DNA of 56,199 nucleotides from contig JANWVF010000132.1 of the NCBI GenBank assembly GCA_025056965.1, positions 1 to 56,199 of the forward strand, written 5' to 3'. Numbering within the stretch: position 1 is the first letter of the stretch; every line of letters begins with the position of its first letter. A model generated the notes under the pieces. It was not told the origin of the DNA, ran no database searches, and saw only the letters and a list, made by a program, of their open reading frames with translations. This DNA is from Thermoflexales bacterium. Its GTDB lineage: Bacteria > Chloroflexota > Anaerolineae > J036 > Brachytrichaceae. Shown piece by piece: positions 1 through 9,003 of this stretch. The position numbers and the translations under genes are program-made.

Positions 1-360
1 AATGTGCTCAATCGCGTCGCGCAGCGTGACGTATCTCTGGGCGACGGTCTTCTGGAATGGATAGAGGTTAACCACGACCAGATCTATCATGGGCGCGCCG
101 ATGCGGGCTAGGTCGGCGCGATCGGCATCCGTGTCGCGCGCTAAGATGGCGCCGTGGATGATGGGGTGCAGCGTCTTGACTCGGCCTTCCAGTATCTCCG
201 GCGAACCGGTCAGCTGTTCGACGGTAGTGACGGGCAGCCCAGCGTGTTGAAGTGCGCGAGCGGTGCCGCCGCTGGCGATCAATTCGACGTTGTGTTGGTG
301 CAGACCGCGCGCAAACTCAATCAATCGCGCCTTGTCGGACACGGACAAGAGGGCCTTCAT
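1..360 (-). CDS. purH: PurH, bifunctional AICAR transformylase/IMP cyclohydrolase (N-terminal 120 residues only)
   Basis: Catalyses the last two steps of de novo purine synthesis, formyl transfer to AICAR and ring closure to IMP. Only the first 120 codons lie in the window, and the gene continues past the left edge. The visible part is the MGS-like cyclohydrolase domain. It starts MKALLSVSDK, has the SGGTARAL phosphate-loop segment near residue 30, and carries GSPEILEGRVKTLHP near residues 52-66, a strong PurH signature. The ATG at 360-358 overlaps the purN stop in an ATGA arrangement, so the two purine genes are probably translationally coupled. The transformylase domain cannot be checked because it is outside the window. 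Confidence 0.95.
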   Translation of the reverse strand, partial: MKALLSVSDKARLIEFARGLHQHNVELIASGGTARALQHAGLPVTTVEQLTGSPEILEGRVKTLHPIIHGAILARDTDADRADLARIGAPMIDLVVVNLYPFQKTVAQRYVTLRDAIEHI

Positions 361-947
361 GATGAGCGCATTATAAGACTCGCGATGGCCTCTACGAGCA
401 ACTCGTGTTCAGTCTGATGGATGCGCTGCTCCAGGTCTTTCAACGTATCGGTAGGGTAGATCGGCACATCGCGGGTTGCGATGACCGGCCCGGTATCCAC
501 GCCTTCATCTACGTAGTGCACCATGACGCCGGTGTGCTGAATCTCGCCCCGCCGAAAGGCCTGATAGGCGGCTTCGATGCTGTGCATCCCCGGGAACATG
601 CCGGGCAGCGCAGGGTGAAGGTTGATGATCTTGCCGGCGAAACGGCGGACGAAGCCCGGGCCGAGGATGCGCATCCAGCCGGCACAGACGATCAAGTCCG
701 GCTGGTATGGCTCAATGACCTCGGCCAGCACCTCATCGTAACCGGCGCGGTCGAGGTGCAACTCTTTGTAAAACGGCAAGGGGATAGCCGGCACCCCTGC
801 ATCAATCGCGCGTTGCAGGCCAAAGGCGTCGGCCTTGTTGCTGATCACCGCGACGACCTGCGCAGGCAGCTCGCCGCGCTGACATGCGTCGAGGATGGCC
901 TGCAAATTGCTGCCGTAGCCCGAGATCAGGACGACGAGGCGTTTCAC
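357..947 (-). CDS. purN: PurN, phosphoribosylglycinamide formyltransferase
   Basis: Transfers a formyl group from 10-formyltetrahydrofolate to GAR in de novo purine synthesis. The protein has 196 aa, the normal family length. GYGSNLQAI at the N-terminus binds the phosphoribosyl phosphate. NLHPALPG carries the catalytic Asn and His, and DEGVDTGP carries the catalytic Asp. The start is GTG, with a GGAG ribosome-binding site six bases upstream. The stop overlaps the purH ATG by four bases. The SH3 lipoprotein gene ends only 19 bases upstream, so the three genes may share a transcript, although the lipoprotein has no obvious purine role. Confidence 0.96.
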   Translation of the reverse strand: MKRLVVLISGYGSNLQAILDACQRGELPAQVVAVISNKADAFGLQRAIDAGVPAIPLPFYKELHLDRAGYDEVLAEVIEPYQPDLIVCAGWMRILGPGFVRRFAGKIINLHPALPGMFPGMHSIEAAYQAFRRGEIQHTGVMVHYVDEGVDTGPVIATRDVPIYPTDTLKDLEQRIHQTEHELLVEAIASLIMRSS

Positions 948-966
948 GGTCGCTCCGCAAGGAGGC

Positions 967-2487
967 TTACTGTGTCTTAAAACAATCTACGATGACGTTG
1001 CGCGGGATGTCCGTCGTGGTGCCGTCGGACTTGACGACGTAGATCGTGAACAGATAGTAGCCCTTGTCAGGAATCGTGAACTGGAAGGTGCCGCTGGGCA
1101 GTTGCATCGGCATGCGCTTGCCCACGGCATCACCCGGAGTGATGCTGGACAGGTTGCCGGGGGGACAGTTCTCGAAGATGCCCGGCCCTTGACGCGTCGT
1201 GATCTCTAGCTCGGCTTTGACCGCGCCGTTGATTTGCCATTCCAGCGTCGCGGTCTTGGGTTGTCCTTGGTAGCCCAGCGGCACGTCCCCGATGTCGTCG
1301 CGCGGCGAGAAGCGCACGTTCTGGCTATAAGGCAAGACCGCCGATGCCGGGATGGGCGGCGTGGGCGTTGGCTTCGGCTGAGACGGCGTTGGGGTGACCG
1401 CCGGTGCAGTGCTCGGCGTGCCCGCCAGCGGCGGCGCAGCCACGATCGGGATGGCCGAGGCGTCACCAGTCAGGTCAACTAACTGGCCGAAGACCCAGGC
1501 GATGCCGCCGGGAACGCCGGCAACTTCGATCTGCCACCACTGTCCATTGGCACTCTTGCCTTTGACGGCAGCGGCGTTGATGCCCGTCGCCCTCAGCTCA
1601 CCCACCTTTGAGTAGGCCGTATCCGGTCCGCTGCGCAGGTTGGCGAACTCTTGTCCGGCTTTAAGCCTGACGAACGGGGGGCGAAGACCGGCAGGGTTGG
1701 TCGGCGCGTTTATGCTAGGGGAGGTCAAGGCGTCCGGCATGACGATCGGCAGCGTGGTCGTCACGCCGGTGATGTTGGCTACGGCAGCATATACCCAGCC
1801 GGTGCCGCCTGGGCCGCTGGGAAAGTTCACTTGATACCAAGTGCCGTCGGCGTTCCTGGAGAGCACCGGCACGCTTTGGCCCTTGTTGATCTGACCGACA
1901 ATCGGCGCGTTTAAATCCGGTCGTTGACGCACGTTGACGAAGTCGTTGGCTGCCGGCGGGCTGAGCAGCACTTGAGGCGTCGCAGGAGCGGGCGCAGCAG
2001 GATTCGCGACCGCCGCGGCAGGCGGCGCTTCGGTCGCCGGCGGCGCAGCAGTGGGAACCGGCGTCGGCTCGGCAGTTGGCATGGCCGTCGGCGGCGGCGC
2101 TTGGATGGTGATGAACACCGCATCAGAGGCGATCACCGATTCCCCTCGGTCGTTGATGCCTTTCAACTGGATGACGCTCGTCCCGACGATTTCTGCCGGT
2201 GCGATCCATGCCAGGCTGACGAAGAATTCATTCGGCCTGATCGGCTGGTCTACGGTGGCATAGCGCTCGTTGTTGATGAAGATATCTACCTGCTTCACCG
2301 CATCGCCGGTTACTCTGCCCTCGATCCGCACTTCGTCACCAACTTGAAATTGCGCGTTCGGCGGCGGCGACGTAATGGATGCAGTGGGAGGCGGAGCGCT
2401 GCCACAAGCAGCCAACGTCACCATCGCGATCGTCGCTAGGCCGATAAGGAGCTTGCGAGCAGGTCTCTTCGTCATCGTCGCTTTCAT
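967..2487 (-). CDS. Lipoprotein with an Ig-like domain and two SH3-type domains
   Basis: A 506-aa predicted surface lipoprotein. The N-terminus has basic residues, a hydrophobic stretch and a lipobox ending LAAC near residue 28. Residues about 35-130 look like an Ig-like beta domain. A Pro/Ala/Thr linker follows. Then come two bacterial SH3-like repeats, one around FVNVRQRPDLNAPIVG and one around FANLRSGPDTAYSKVG, each ending in a GxxWV motif. After a second Pro/Thr linker there is a C-terminal beta-rich domain (about 385-506). SH3b domains usually bind peptidoglycan or other cell-wall ligands. The exact role is unknown, and an envelope function is inference from domain type. Confidence 0.85.
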   Translation of the reverse strand: MKATMTKRPARKLLIGLATIAMVTLAACGSAPPPTASITSPPPNAQFQVGDEVRIEGRVTGDAVKQVDIFINNERYATVDQPIRPNEFFVSLAWIAPAEIVGTSVIQLKGINDRGESVIASDAVFITIQAPPPTAMPTAEPTPVPTAAPPATEAPPAAAVANPAAPAPATPQVLLSPPAANDFVNVRQRPDLNAPIVGQINKGQSVPVLSRNADGTWYQVNFPSGPGGTGWVYAAVANITGVTTTLPIVMPDALTSPSINAPTNPAGLRPPFVRLKAGQEFANLRSGPDTAYSKVGELRATGINAAAVKGKSANGQWWQIEVAGVPGGIAWVFGQLVDLTGDASAIPIVAAPPLAGTPSTAPAVTPTPSQPKPTPTPPIPASAVLPYSQNVRFSPRDDIGDVPLGYQGQPKTATLEWQINGAVKAELEITTRQGPGIFENCPPGNLSSITPGDAVGKRMPMQLPSGTFQFTIPDKGYYLFTIYVVKSDGTTTDIPRNVIVDCFKTQ

Positions 2488-2608
2488 ATTATGCGAGCGG
2501 CGCTCCGTCTTAGCTCATGTTCGTCTATGACCAAAATGGCGATGGGTGAGCCATGATGAATTGCCGCGGGCGATGCGCGTGCGGCTTCCACGTCGTATGC
2601 GATAGGAA

Positions 2609-3235
2609 TTAGACGACGCAACTTGGCGCAGATTTCCCGAGAATTCTAGCACCTACAGCCGTGAGGAGCAGCACGACGCCGGCCAACGTGAGCCACCACC
2701 CTACCCCTATCCCGACCGAACCTTGGTAGAGCGCTTCGACAAACGGTTTGATCACGAGATAGCCGATGAGCGTTACGGTCGAGGCAACCCCGCAGATGAT
2801 CGAGCAAACCGGGCGCGCCCACGTTGGCAGCCTGGCAGCTAGGATGATGACCGCGATGAGCGCAAAAACGCCCAGCGTGATGAAGAACTGCAGCCGGTAG
2901 TCCGGATGAGCATAAGCGGTCAGGATGTGCGGGTAAGCCGGCAGCCCCAGAGAGGCGATCAACATGGCGAACGCCCCGATGAGTGCGCGCCACGGCCAGG
3001 CTGCCGTGCGGCCGGCCATCGCTGCGAGCAGGGCAGCTGACCACAGCGGCAGCAGAAACCACTCGTTCAGAAAGACGCCTGCCCCGGGCGTGAAGTTGGT
3101 AGATATGGACAGGTCATGGCCGCTGCGCGTGAGCGGCGCAACGCGATGGGTCGCCCAGGGCAGGAAGTGTCCAAACAGCAGCGCAGACGTGGCTGCGACG
3201 TTGAGAATTGAGAAAGGAAGGCCGGCGCTTCGCAT
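2609..3235 (-). CDS. Hypothetical multi-pass membrane protein
   Basis: A 208-aa protein with about five hydrophobic segments: near residues 10-25, 60-75, 85-105, 115-135 and 150-205. I do not recognise a family. It starts 18 bases after the stop of the molybdopterin hydroxylase gene and could be co-transcribed with it. Its ATG lies at the edge of an 18-bp inverted repeat that also runs through codons 9-15, so translation may be limited by RNA structure, or the start may be misassigned. No downstream ATG offers a good alternative before residue 70. The 121 bases between its stop and the lipoprotein start hold nothing I can identify. Confidence 0.6.
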   Translation of the reverse strand: MRSAGLPFSILNVAATSALLFGHFLPWATHRVAPLTRSGHDLSISTNFTPGAGVFLNEWFLLPLWSAALLAAMAGRTAAWPWRALIGAFAMLIASLGLPAYPHILTAYAHPDYRLQFFITLGVFALIAVIILAARLPTWARPVCSIICGVASTVTLIGYLVIKPFVEALYQGSVGIGVGWWLTLAGVVLLLTAVGARILGKSAPSCVV

Positions 3236-3253
3236 TTCTCAATTTCTCAACGT
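3198..3253 (-). repeat. Inverted repeat between the hydroxylase stop and the membrane-protein start
   Basis: Bases 3198-3215 (ACGTTGAGAATTGAGAAA) are the reverse complement of 3235-3253 apart from one extra base, with a 19-base loop. The structure begins just after the TAA of the molybdopterin hydroxylase and covers the start codon of the next gene. No U-tract follows, so it is not a classical terminator. An intercistronic attenuator or mRNA-stabilising hairpin is the simplest reading. Confidence 0.6.
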
Positions 3254-5554
3254 TTAGATCTTGCCCATTGCCTTAAGCACGTTGTGAGGCTTCATCGGCA
3301 GCACAGTCATCCTCACGCCGACCGCTCGGTAAAGGGCGTTGGCAATTGCGGCGGCCGGTGGCACGATGGGCACTTCGCCCACGCCCTTGACGCCGAACGG
3401 ATGGTTGGGATTGGGCACTTCGATGACCACCGCGTCAATCATGGGCAGGTCGAGCGCCGTCGGCATGCGGTAGTCGAGCAAGCTGGCGTTCATCAGGTGG
3501 CCGTCTTTGTCGTAGTAATACTCTTCATTGAGCGCCCAACCGATGCCCTGCGCCACACCGCCGTGGATCTGGCCCTCGACGTAGCTGGGGTGAATGGCGC
3601 GGCCGACGTCTTGCGCTGCCGTGTAGCGCAGGATGTGTATCTTGCCCGTCTCGGTGTCCACCTCGATGTCTACGACGTGCGTAGCAAGCGCAGGGATGGC
3701 TCCTTTCGTGTCCAGCGACACGCTGACGCTCATCGGCCCGCCGGTCTCGTCCAGCTTGGCGCATAGCTCCTTGAAGGTGATGGTCTTCTCACCGTAGGAA
3801 TACACGTCGCCTTCAACGTTGATGTCATCGGCCGGCACCTCCCACAGCACGGCAGCGCGCTGCTTCATCTCTTTGATGATCTCCTTGCCGAGGTGGTAAG
3901 CGGCCATGCCGGAGCCGTAAGTCGTGCGGCTGCCGCCGGTGCCATCGTTGTAGCCGACCGTCTGCGTATCACCGACCATCGGCTTGACATCCTCATAGGC
4001 GATGCCGAGCGTCTCGGCCAGCATCATCGCTAGCGAAGCGCGGGTGCCGCCGATATCGGTGCTGCCTTCTAGATACGACACCGTGCCGTCGAGGTTGACT
4101 ACAGCTGAGGCAGACGACTTGCCATCCCAGTTGTACCAGAAGCCACATGCGACGCCACGGCCAACTCTCATGTGTGGCGCGCTGGGCTTCGGCAGCGGCG
4201 CGTTGTAGTGGGGATGCTTGGCGATGGCGTCTAGCGTCTCGATGAAGCCGATCCGACCGTACACCGGCCCGTCGGCGCGCCGATCGCCCTCCTTGGCGGC
4301 GTTGATGCGGCGGAACTCGATCGGGTCCATGCCCAGCTTCTCGGCCAATTCATCTATTACCGTCTCACCGGCGAAGGCGGCGTTCGTGCCGCCCGGCGCG
4401 CGGTAGGCTTTGGCCGCCGGCTTGTTCACGACCACGTCGTAGCCATCTATCTGCACGTTGTCGAGTTTGTACGGCGCGAAGATGACGCCCATGCCCGCGC
4501 CGACGGGGGAGCCGGGGAAGGCGCCGGCCTCGTATGCCAGCCAGGCCTGCGCCGCGGTGATCTTGCCGTCCTTGCGGGCACCCATCTTGACGCGAATCAC
4601 CGAGGCGCTAGTTGGGCCGGTGGCCTTCAGCACTTCGTCGCGCTGCATCCACATCTTCACTGGCCGATGGCCGGACTTGAGCGAGAGCAGAGCTGCCAGC
4701 GGTTCTAAATAGACCGGAAACTTGCCGCCAAAGCCACCGCCGATCTCCATCGGGATCACGCGAATCTGCGAGATCGGCACGTGCAAGATCTCGCTGAGGT
4801 CGCGGCGCTGGTCCCATGCGCCCTGCGTGCTGGTCCACACGGTGATCTGGCCGTCGGCGTTCCAAAGCGCCGTGCCGTTTTGTGGCTCGATGTAGCCCTG
4901 GTGCACGGTGTTGGTGTGAAACTCGCGCTCGACGATCACATCGGCCTCGGCGAAGCCCGCCTCCAAGTTGCCACGTGCGTGCTGCTCGTGGCTGGCGATG
5001 TTGGTGGGTTTATCGCTCACGACCTCGCCCAGCTCCCTGGTGCGCAGGTTGGGTAGGAGGATCGGGGCATCGTCCTTCATCGCATCGAGCACGTTCAGCA
5101 CCGGCGGCAGCACCTCGTATTCGACCTTGATCAAGGCCAGTGCTTCTTCGGCGATGTGGATGCTGGTTGCGGCGACCGCGGCAACGGGGTGGCCGTGATA
5201 CAGCACCTTGTCCTGCGCCAGCACGTTCTGGCTGAGGTAACTGTAATTTACGCTGCTCTCCCCGCTCTTGGCTACTTTGTCCTCGGCGGGTTTGAGGTCT
5301 TTGCCGGTGATGACGGCTTTCACGCCGGGGAGCTTCTCGGCGGCGCTGGTGTCAATCGAGAGGATGCGCGCGTGCGCATGTGGGCTGCGCAGTACCTTGC
5401 CATAGAGCAAGCCTTGCAGTTTCACGTCGGCGCCGTATTGGGCGCGACCGGTTACCTTATCCACGCCGTCCGGCCGAATGACGCGCTGGCCGATGACCTT
5501 GAAGCGCTTGCCATTCGCCTTCGCTTCCGTCTGCTCAACTTCCGCTAGTGTCAT
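3254..5554 (-). CDS. Xanthine dehydrogenase/aldehyde oxidase family molybdopterin-binding subunit
   Basis: Large catalytic subunit of a molybdenum hydroxylase (XDH, aldehyde oxidase, CoxL superfamily), 766 aa as usual for the group. The N-terminal domain (about 20-135) contains VTGRAQYGADV and RSPHAHARI. The molybdopterin-binding part has GGGFGGK near residue 275 and AYRAPGGT near 390. The C-terminus has DVGRAIHP and GVGEVP, whose Glu matches the active-site glutamate of the family. The segment corresponding to the CoxL signature loop reads AYRAPGGT, which does not suggest a form I CO dehydrogenase. Substrate cannot be assigned. The FAD and 2Fe-2S subunits that normally accompany it are absent on both sides. 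An AGGAGG ribosome-binding site stands eight bases before the ATG. Confidence 0.9.
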   Translation of the reverse strand: MTLAEVEQTEAKANGKRFKVIGQRVIRPDGVDKVTGRAQYGADVKLQGLLYGKVLRSPHAHARILSIDTSAAEKLPGVKAVITGKDLKPAEDKVAKSGESSVNYSYLSQNVLAQDKVLYHGHPVAAVAATSIHIAEEALALIKVEYEVLPPVLNVLDAMKDDAPILLPNLRTRELGEVVSDKPTNIASHEQHARGNLEAGFAEADVIVEREFHTNTVHQGYIEPQNGTALWNADGQITVWTSTQGAWDQRRDLSEILHVPISQIRVIPMEIGGGFGGKFPVYLEPLAALLSLKSGHRPVKMWMQRDEVLKATGPTSASVIRVKMGARKDGKITAAQAWLAYEAGAFPGSPVGAGMGVIFAPYKLDNVQIDGYDVVVNKPAAKAYRAPGGTNAAFAGETVIDELAEKLGMDPIEFRRINAAKEGDRRADGPVYGRIGFIETLDAIAKHPHYNAPLPKPSAPHMRVGRGVACGFWYNWDGKSSASAVVNLDGTVSYLEGSTDIGGTRASLAMMLAETLGIAYEDVKPMVGDTQTVGYNDGTGGSRTTYGSGMAAYHLGKEIIKEMKQRAAVLWEVPADDINVEGDVYSYGEKTITFKELCAKLDETGGPMSVSVSLDTKGAIPALATHVVDIEVDTETGKIHILRYTAAQDVGRAIHPSYVEGQIHGGVAQGIGWALNEEYYYDKDGHLMNASLLDYRMPTALDLPMIDAVVIEVPNPNHPFGVKGVGEVPIVPPAAAIANALYRAVGVRMTVLPMKPHNVLKAMGKI

Positions 5555-6258
5555 TTCTTTAGCCTCCTATTCGTGCTATAGGCGATGCCAATCATAACGA
5601 GTGGCAAGGCCAGTTACCTCTCCACTATCGAAGATTTTAAGCTTTTGTGCGCCGCAAGCCAAGAACGCAGCAGAAAGCATCGCTGCATTCCGGTGCGCAA
5701 GCGCCGAGCCTTGGATAGCCCATTTACCAGCTTCGCCTACTTGACGCGGTGGATGCGCACGGTGAGGAAGAATCTTTTGGGCCCACTCCGGGAGGGTGAA
5801 GCAGGGCTTACGCATCATCAAGGTTGCGCGCAGTGCAGGCCAGGCGGCTAAAGCGAAGGCGTAGGTAGGCGAAGGCAGTGCCTTCGCCTACCTGCTCCGT
5901 TTGGCCGGCAACTTGATCGCGAGCAGCGCTCTGATGCGTAAGCCCTGGAAGGTGAAGCGAAAGTGGCCGAGGTCTGCGTGGGCTGCTGTTGGGGGTTGAG
6001 CAGGCGGCGGCCGGGATCATTAGGCCGCCGAAGCAGCTTTGGGGATAGGTATAATCCCGAGCGTTTCGCGGACAGCAAATCGCTCAAACATAAAGTGAAT
6101 GATTGTGTGCCCGACGCAGAGTTTGCTTAGGATGTGAAATGTGCAATGATCTTTATGCTCTGCGCCGTCACCCGTTCACCTAGGCTATATACTTCTGAAT
6201 AACGGCACTGCCGCAGCAGGGACGAAGCAACAGTTCAGGCACCAAGACGACGTGACGT
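5555..6258. other. Long intergenic region with a MITE-like element and possible promoter
   Basis: About 700 bases without a convincing gene between the divergent hydroxylase and yqeY genes. The short reading frames here match nothing I know and partly follow the repeat arms. The central part (5791-5958) is a terminal-inverted-repeat element described separately. A TATAAT at 6050-6055 could be the -10 box of a promoter reading toward yqeY, but no good -35 is visible. Two 7-base arms (CGCAGAG and CTCTGCG, roughly 6116-6162) could form a weak leader hairpin. Confidence 0.6.
5791..5958. mobile_element. Candidate MITE: 144-bp element with 15-bp perfect TIRs and 12-bp flanking direct repeats
   Basis: The sequence AGGGCTTACGCATCA at 5803-5817 recurs as its exact reverse complement at 5932-5946, giving a 144-bp element. 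Immediately outside are GGAGGGTGAAGC (5791-5802) and GGAAGGTGAAGC (5947-5958), direct repeats identical at 11 of 12 positions that look like a target-site duplication. Inside is a second perfect inverted repeat of 15 bp (5863-5877 and 5879-5893) with a single-base centre. There is no transposase frame, so it would be non-autonomous. The GGGCTTACGCA-like end resembles insertion-sequence and MITE termini I recall from cyanobacteria, but that comparison is from memory only. Confidence 0.5.
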
Positions 6259-6723
6259 ATGGAATCCGTTCTCAAGCAGCGAATTCAGGAAGAGCTGAAA
6301 GCAGCGATGCGCGACGGCGATGAAGCGCGCAAAACCGTGTTTCGCCTGCTCGTCGCGCAAATCAAAAATGCCGAGGTTGAGGCCCGCACCGATGGACGCG
6401 GCGGCGTGCTGAGCGATAGCGATGTGTTAGCGCTGGTGCGGCGTGAGATTAAGCAGCATGAGGAATCGCTCCTAGAAGCCCAGAACGCCGGCCGCGAAGA
6501 CCTCGTTGCCCGGCAGCAAGCCGAGCTGGATGTGCTTAAATCGCTCCTGCCCAGGCAACTCTCCCGCGAAGAAATCATCGCCCTGGCCAGACAGACGATC
6601 CAGGAACTCAACGCGACCTCGCCCAAGCAGCATGGCCAGGTGATGAAGGCGCTGCAGCCGAAGGTGAAAGACATCGCCGACGGCAAGTTGGTGAGCGAAA
6701 TCGTGCGCGAACTGCTGGGATAA
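6259..6723 (+). CDS. yqeY: GatB/YqeY domain-containing protein
   Basis: A 154-aa stand-alone YqeY protein, related to the tRNA-binding tail of the GatB amidotransferase subunit. Family features are an N-terminal helical part (VLKQRIQEELKAAMRDGD, then VFRLLVAQIKNAEV) and the C-terminal QHGQVMKAL and GKLVSEIVRELL segments. The length is typical for the family. The protein is presumed cytosolic and to act around tRNA, but its precise role is not settled. It stands alone on the plus strand after a long leader, and its ribosome-binding site is weak. The next gene begins 114 bases downstream with no clear terminator between them. Confidence 0.92.
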   Translation: MESVLKQRIQEELKAAMRDGDEARKTVFRLLVAQIKNAEVEARTDGRGGVLSDSDVLALVRREIKQHEESLLEAQNAGREDLVARQQAELDVLKSLLPRQLSREEIIALARQTIQELNATSPKQHGQVMKALQPKVKDIADGKLVSEIVRELLG

Positions 6724-6837
6724 ACCTCCTAAGAACGCGCAATAACCGCATGCGCCGCGCTCCTGCCCGTTGGAGTGCGACGCGCATAGTGTTCTAGACG
6801 GCCAATTTATGCCAGCGGGCATGGCCGCGGGGTACGC

Positions 6838-9003
6838 ATGAACCTAGACGCGATTTCTGGCGCTCGCCGGCAACTCAGGCATACTCACCGACATAAAGTC
6901 GCCGCCCTGGGCGCGATTGCCGTGGCGACATTTATCGGCGTCACTGCCGCCCAACTCTTGCGCTACGTCATCGGCGCCGGTATGGTCTACAACGCAGGTG
7001 AGGTCGCCGCCTTCGACATCCGCGCCCCTCATCGGTTGATTTATGTGAGCGACGTCGAAACCAATCGCCAGCGCGATCTGGCCGAAGCCAGTGTTGCCCC
7101 GATCTTCACTCCACCCGACGCGCAAACGTCACGCCGCCAAATGTCGCTAGCATACGAAGCGCTCGATTACATCCAGCAGATCCGCACCGAACGGGACGTC
7201 GGCCTGGACGAGCGCGTTCGCAAACTGACCAGCTTGGATGAGCTGGTCATCCGCGAGTCCACCGCGCGCAACATCCTGGCGCTCGATGACGCTCAGTGGA
7301 ACCGCGTCTCGGCACAAACGTTGGCCGTGCTGGACGCCGTGCTGCGCCGTTCAATCCACCCGGGCAACCTCGATGAGACCCGCGCGATCGTGCCGCAGCT
7401 CATCAGCTTCAGCCTGCGCGCCGAAGAGGCCGACATCGTCAACCAGTTGGTGAGTGCCCTCATCGTGCCTAACACCAACTACGACTCGGCCGCAACCGAG
7501 GCTGCGCGCCGGGCTGCGCGCGAGAACGTCAAGCCGGTCGAACGCAAATACGAAGCGAACCAGATCATCATTCGCAGCGGACAGGTGATCGGTCCGGCGG
7601 AAATTGAGGCGCTGGAGCGATTTAACCTGCGGCGTCCGGCCCTTTCTTGGACCCACGTCGTCAGCGCGCTCATCCTAAGCGCGCTGACGACGACCGCGCT
7701 CGGCATGGGCATGCTGCACGCTCAGCGGAACGTCTTCAAGCGGCCAATCCGAGAGACGGCGCTCAGCGCTGCGCTGTTCATACTGGCGCTGGCGCTGGCT
7801 CGCTGGTTGTTGCCCGGGCATGGCGTGCTGCCCTACCTAGCGCCGCTGGCTGCCGTGTCCATCGCGATCACGAGTTGGTCCGGCCTGTTGCCCGGCATCA
7901 TCAGCGCGCTGCTCATGGGAGTGCTGGTAGGTCTGGGCATGGACAAGCAGCCCGAATTCATGGCTTGCATCACCGCCAGCGGCATCACCGCCTGCCTGAC
8001 GCTCGGTCGCGCCGAACGCCTGAGCAACTTTCTGCGCGCCGGGGTGATGGCCGGCGCTGCCCAATCGCTGATCGTGCTCGCGTTCAACCTGCCCACTGCT
8101 CAGCCCAACGACGCGCCGTTGGTCTTCGTCTACTTGATCGCCAGCCTGGCCGGCGGCGCGCTGTCGGCCGGCCTGGCATTGGCCATCCTCTACATCAGCG
8201 GCGCACTCTTCGACGTGACCACGGTGGTGCAACTGATCGAACTGTCACGCCTCTCCCATCCACTGTTGCAACAGATGGTGACGCAGGCGCCTGGCACTTA
8301 CCATCACACCCTCATGGTGACGAACCTGGCCGAGAACGCCGCCGAGCGCATCGGCGCCGATTCACTGCTCACGCGCGTCGGATCGTACTTTCACGATATC
8401 GGCAAGCTGGCCAACCCCCACTTCTTCATCGAAAACCAACTCGAAGGGCTTAATCCGCACGAGCAGCTCGACCCGCTGACCAGCTCGACCATCCTACAGA
8501 ATCACGTCACGGATGGCCTGAAGCTGGCCGCTAAATATCGGTTGCCGTCACGCGTGCGCGCCTTCATCGCCGAACATCACGGCACGACGAAAACGCTTTA
8601 TCAATACGCGCGCGCCTGCGAGCAAAGCGGTTGTGAAGTGGATGCCCGGCCGTTCCGCTACCCCGGGCCGCGCCCACAGAGCAAAGAGACGGCTCTGCTG
8701 ATGCTGGCCGACGGCAGCGAAGCCGCCGTGCGCGCCAACCGCTGCACGTCGGTCGAGGAGATGGACGAAGTCCTGCGCCGGTTGTTTGCCGACCGCCTGG
8801 CCGACCACCAGCTCGACGACAGCGACCTGACGCTGCGCGAGATGGAAGTCGTGCGGCAGTCGTTCCTGGAGACGCTGCGCGGCGTGTATCACCCTCGCAT
8901 GAGGTACCCTGCGCAGTTCACAACGTCCAAGGCTGATGCCGAGCCAAAGATCGCCGCCAAGCCTCTCCCGCCCACCCCGGATCAGGAACTGGCCGTGCCA
9001 TGA
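6838..9003 (+). CDS. pgpH: 7TM-HD family phosphodiesterase (PgpH/YqfF type, c-di-AMP)
   Basis: A 721-aa membrane protein with the full 7TMR-HD architecture. It has one N-terminal membrane segment (about 22-45), an extracytoplasmic helical domain (about 55-270), seven transmembrane segments (about 275-460) and a cytosolic HD hydrolase domain. The HD part shows YHHTLMV near residue 483, YFHDIGK near 517 and AEHHGT near 580, so the metal ligands appear intact. Family members hydrolyse cyclic di-AMP and so affect osmotic and potassium balance. That substrate is inferred from the family. Its stop overlaps the ybeY start (ATGA), as expected for the common pgpH-ybeY gene pair. Confidence 0.92.
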   Translation: MNLDAISGARRQLRHTHRHKVAALGAIAVATFIGVTAAQLLRYVIGAGMVYNAGEVAAFDIRAPHRLIYVSDVETNRQRDLAEASVAPIFTPPDAQTSRRQMSLAYEALDYIQQIRTERDVGLDERVRKLTSLDELVIRESTARNILALDDAQWNRVSAQTLAVLDAVLRRSIHPGNLDETRAIVPQLISFSLRAEEADIVNQLVSALIVPNTNYDSAATEAARRAARENVKPVERKYEANQIIIRSGQVIGPAEIEALERFNLRRPALSWTHVVSALILSALTTTALGMGMLHAQRNVFKRPIRETALSAALFILALALARWLLPGHGVLPYLAPLAAVSIAITSWSGLLPGIISALLMGVLVGLGMDKQPEFMACITASGITACLTLGRAERLSNFLRAGVMAGAAQSLIVLAFNLPTAQPNDAPLVFVYLIASLAGGALSAGLALAILYISGALFDVTTVVQLIELSRLSHPLLQQMVTQAPGTYHHTLMVTNLAENAAERIGADSLLTRVGSYFHDIGKLANPHFFIENQLEGLNPHEQLDPLTSSTILQNHVTDGLKLAAKYRLPSRVRAFIAEHHGTTKTLYQYARACEQSGCEVDARPFRYPGPRPQSKETALLMLADGSEAAVRANRCTSVEEMDEVLRRLFADRLADHQLDDSDLTLREMEVVRQSFLETLRGVYHPRMRYPAQFTTSKADAEPKIAAKPLPPTPDQELAVP

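Noticed and set aside
3254-5554. Form I carbon monoxide dehydrogenase large subunit
   Set aside because: The segment AYRAPGGT does not match the form I CoxL active-site loop, and coxS and coxM are absent.
5576-6087. Short reading frames in the 5.6-6.1 kb gap
   Set aside because: They match no known family, overlap on both strands, and partly follow the arms of the inverted-repeat element.
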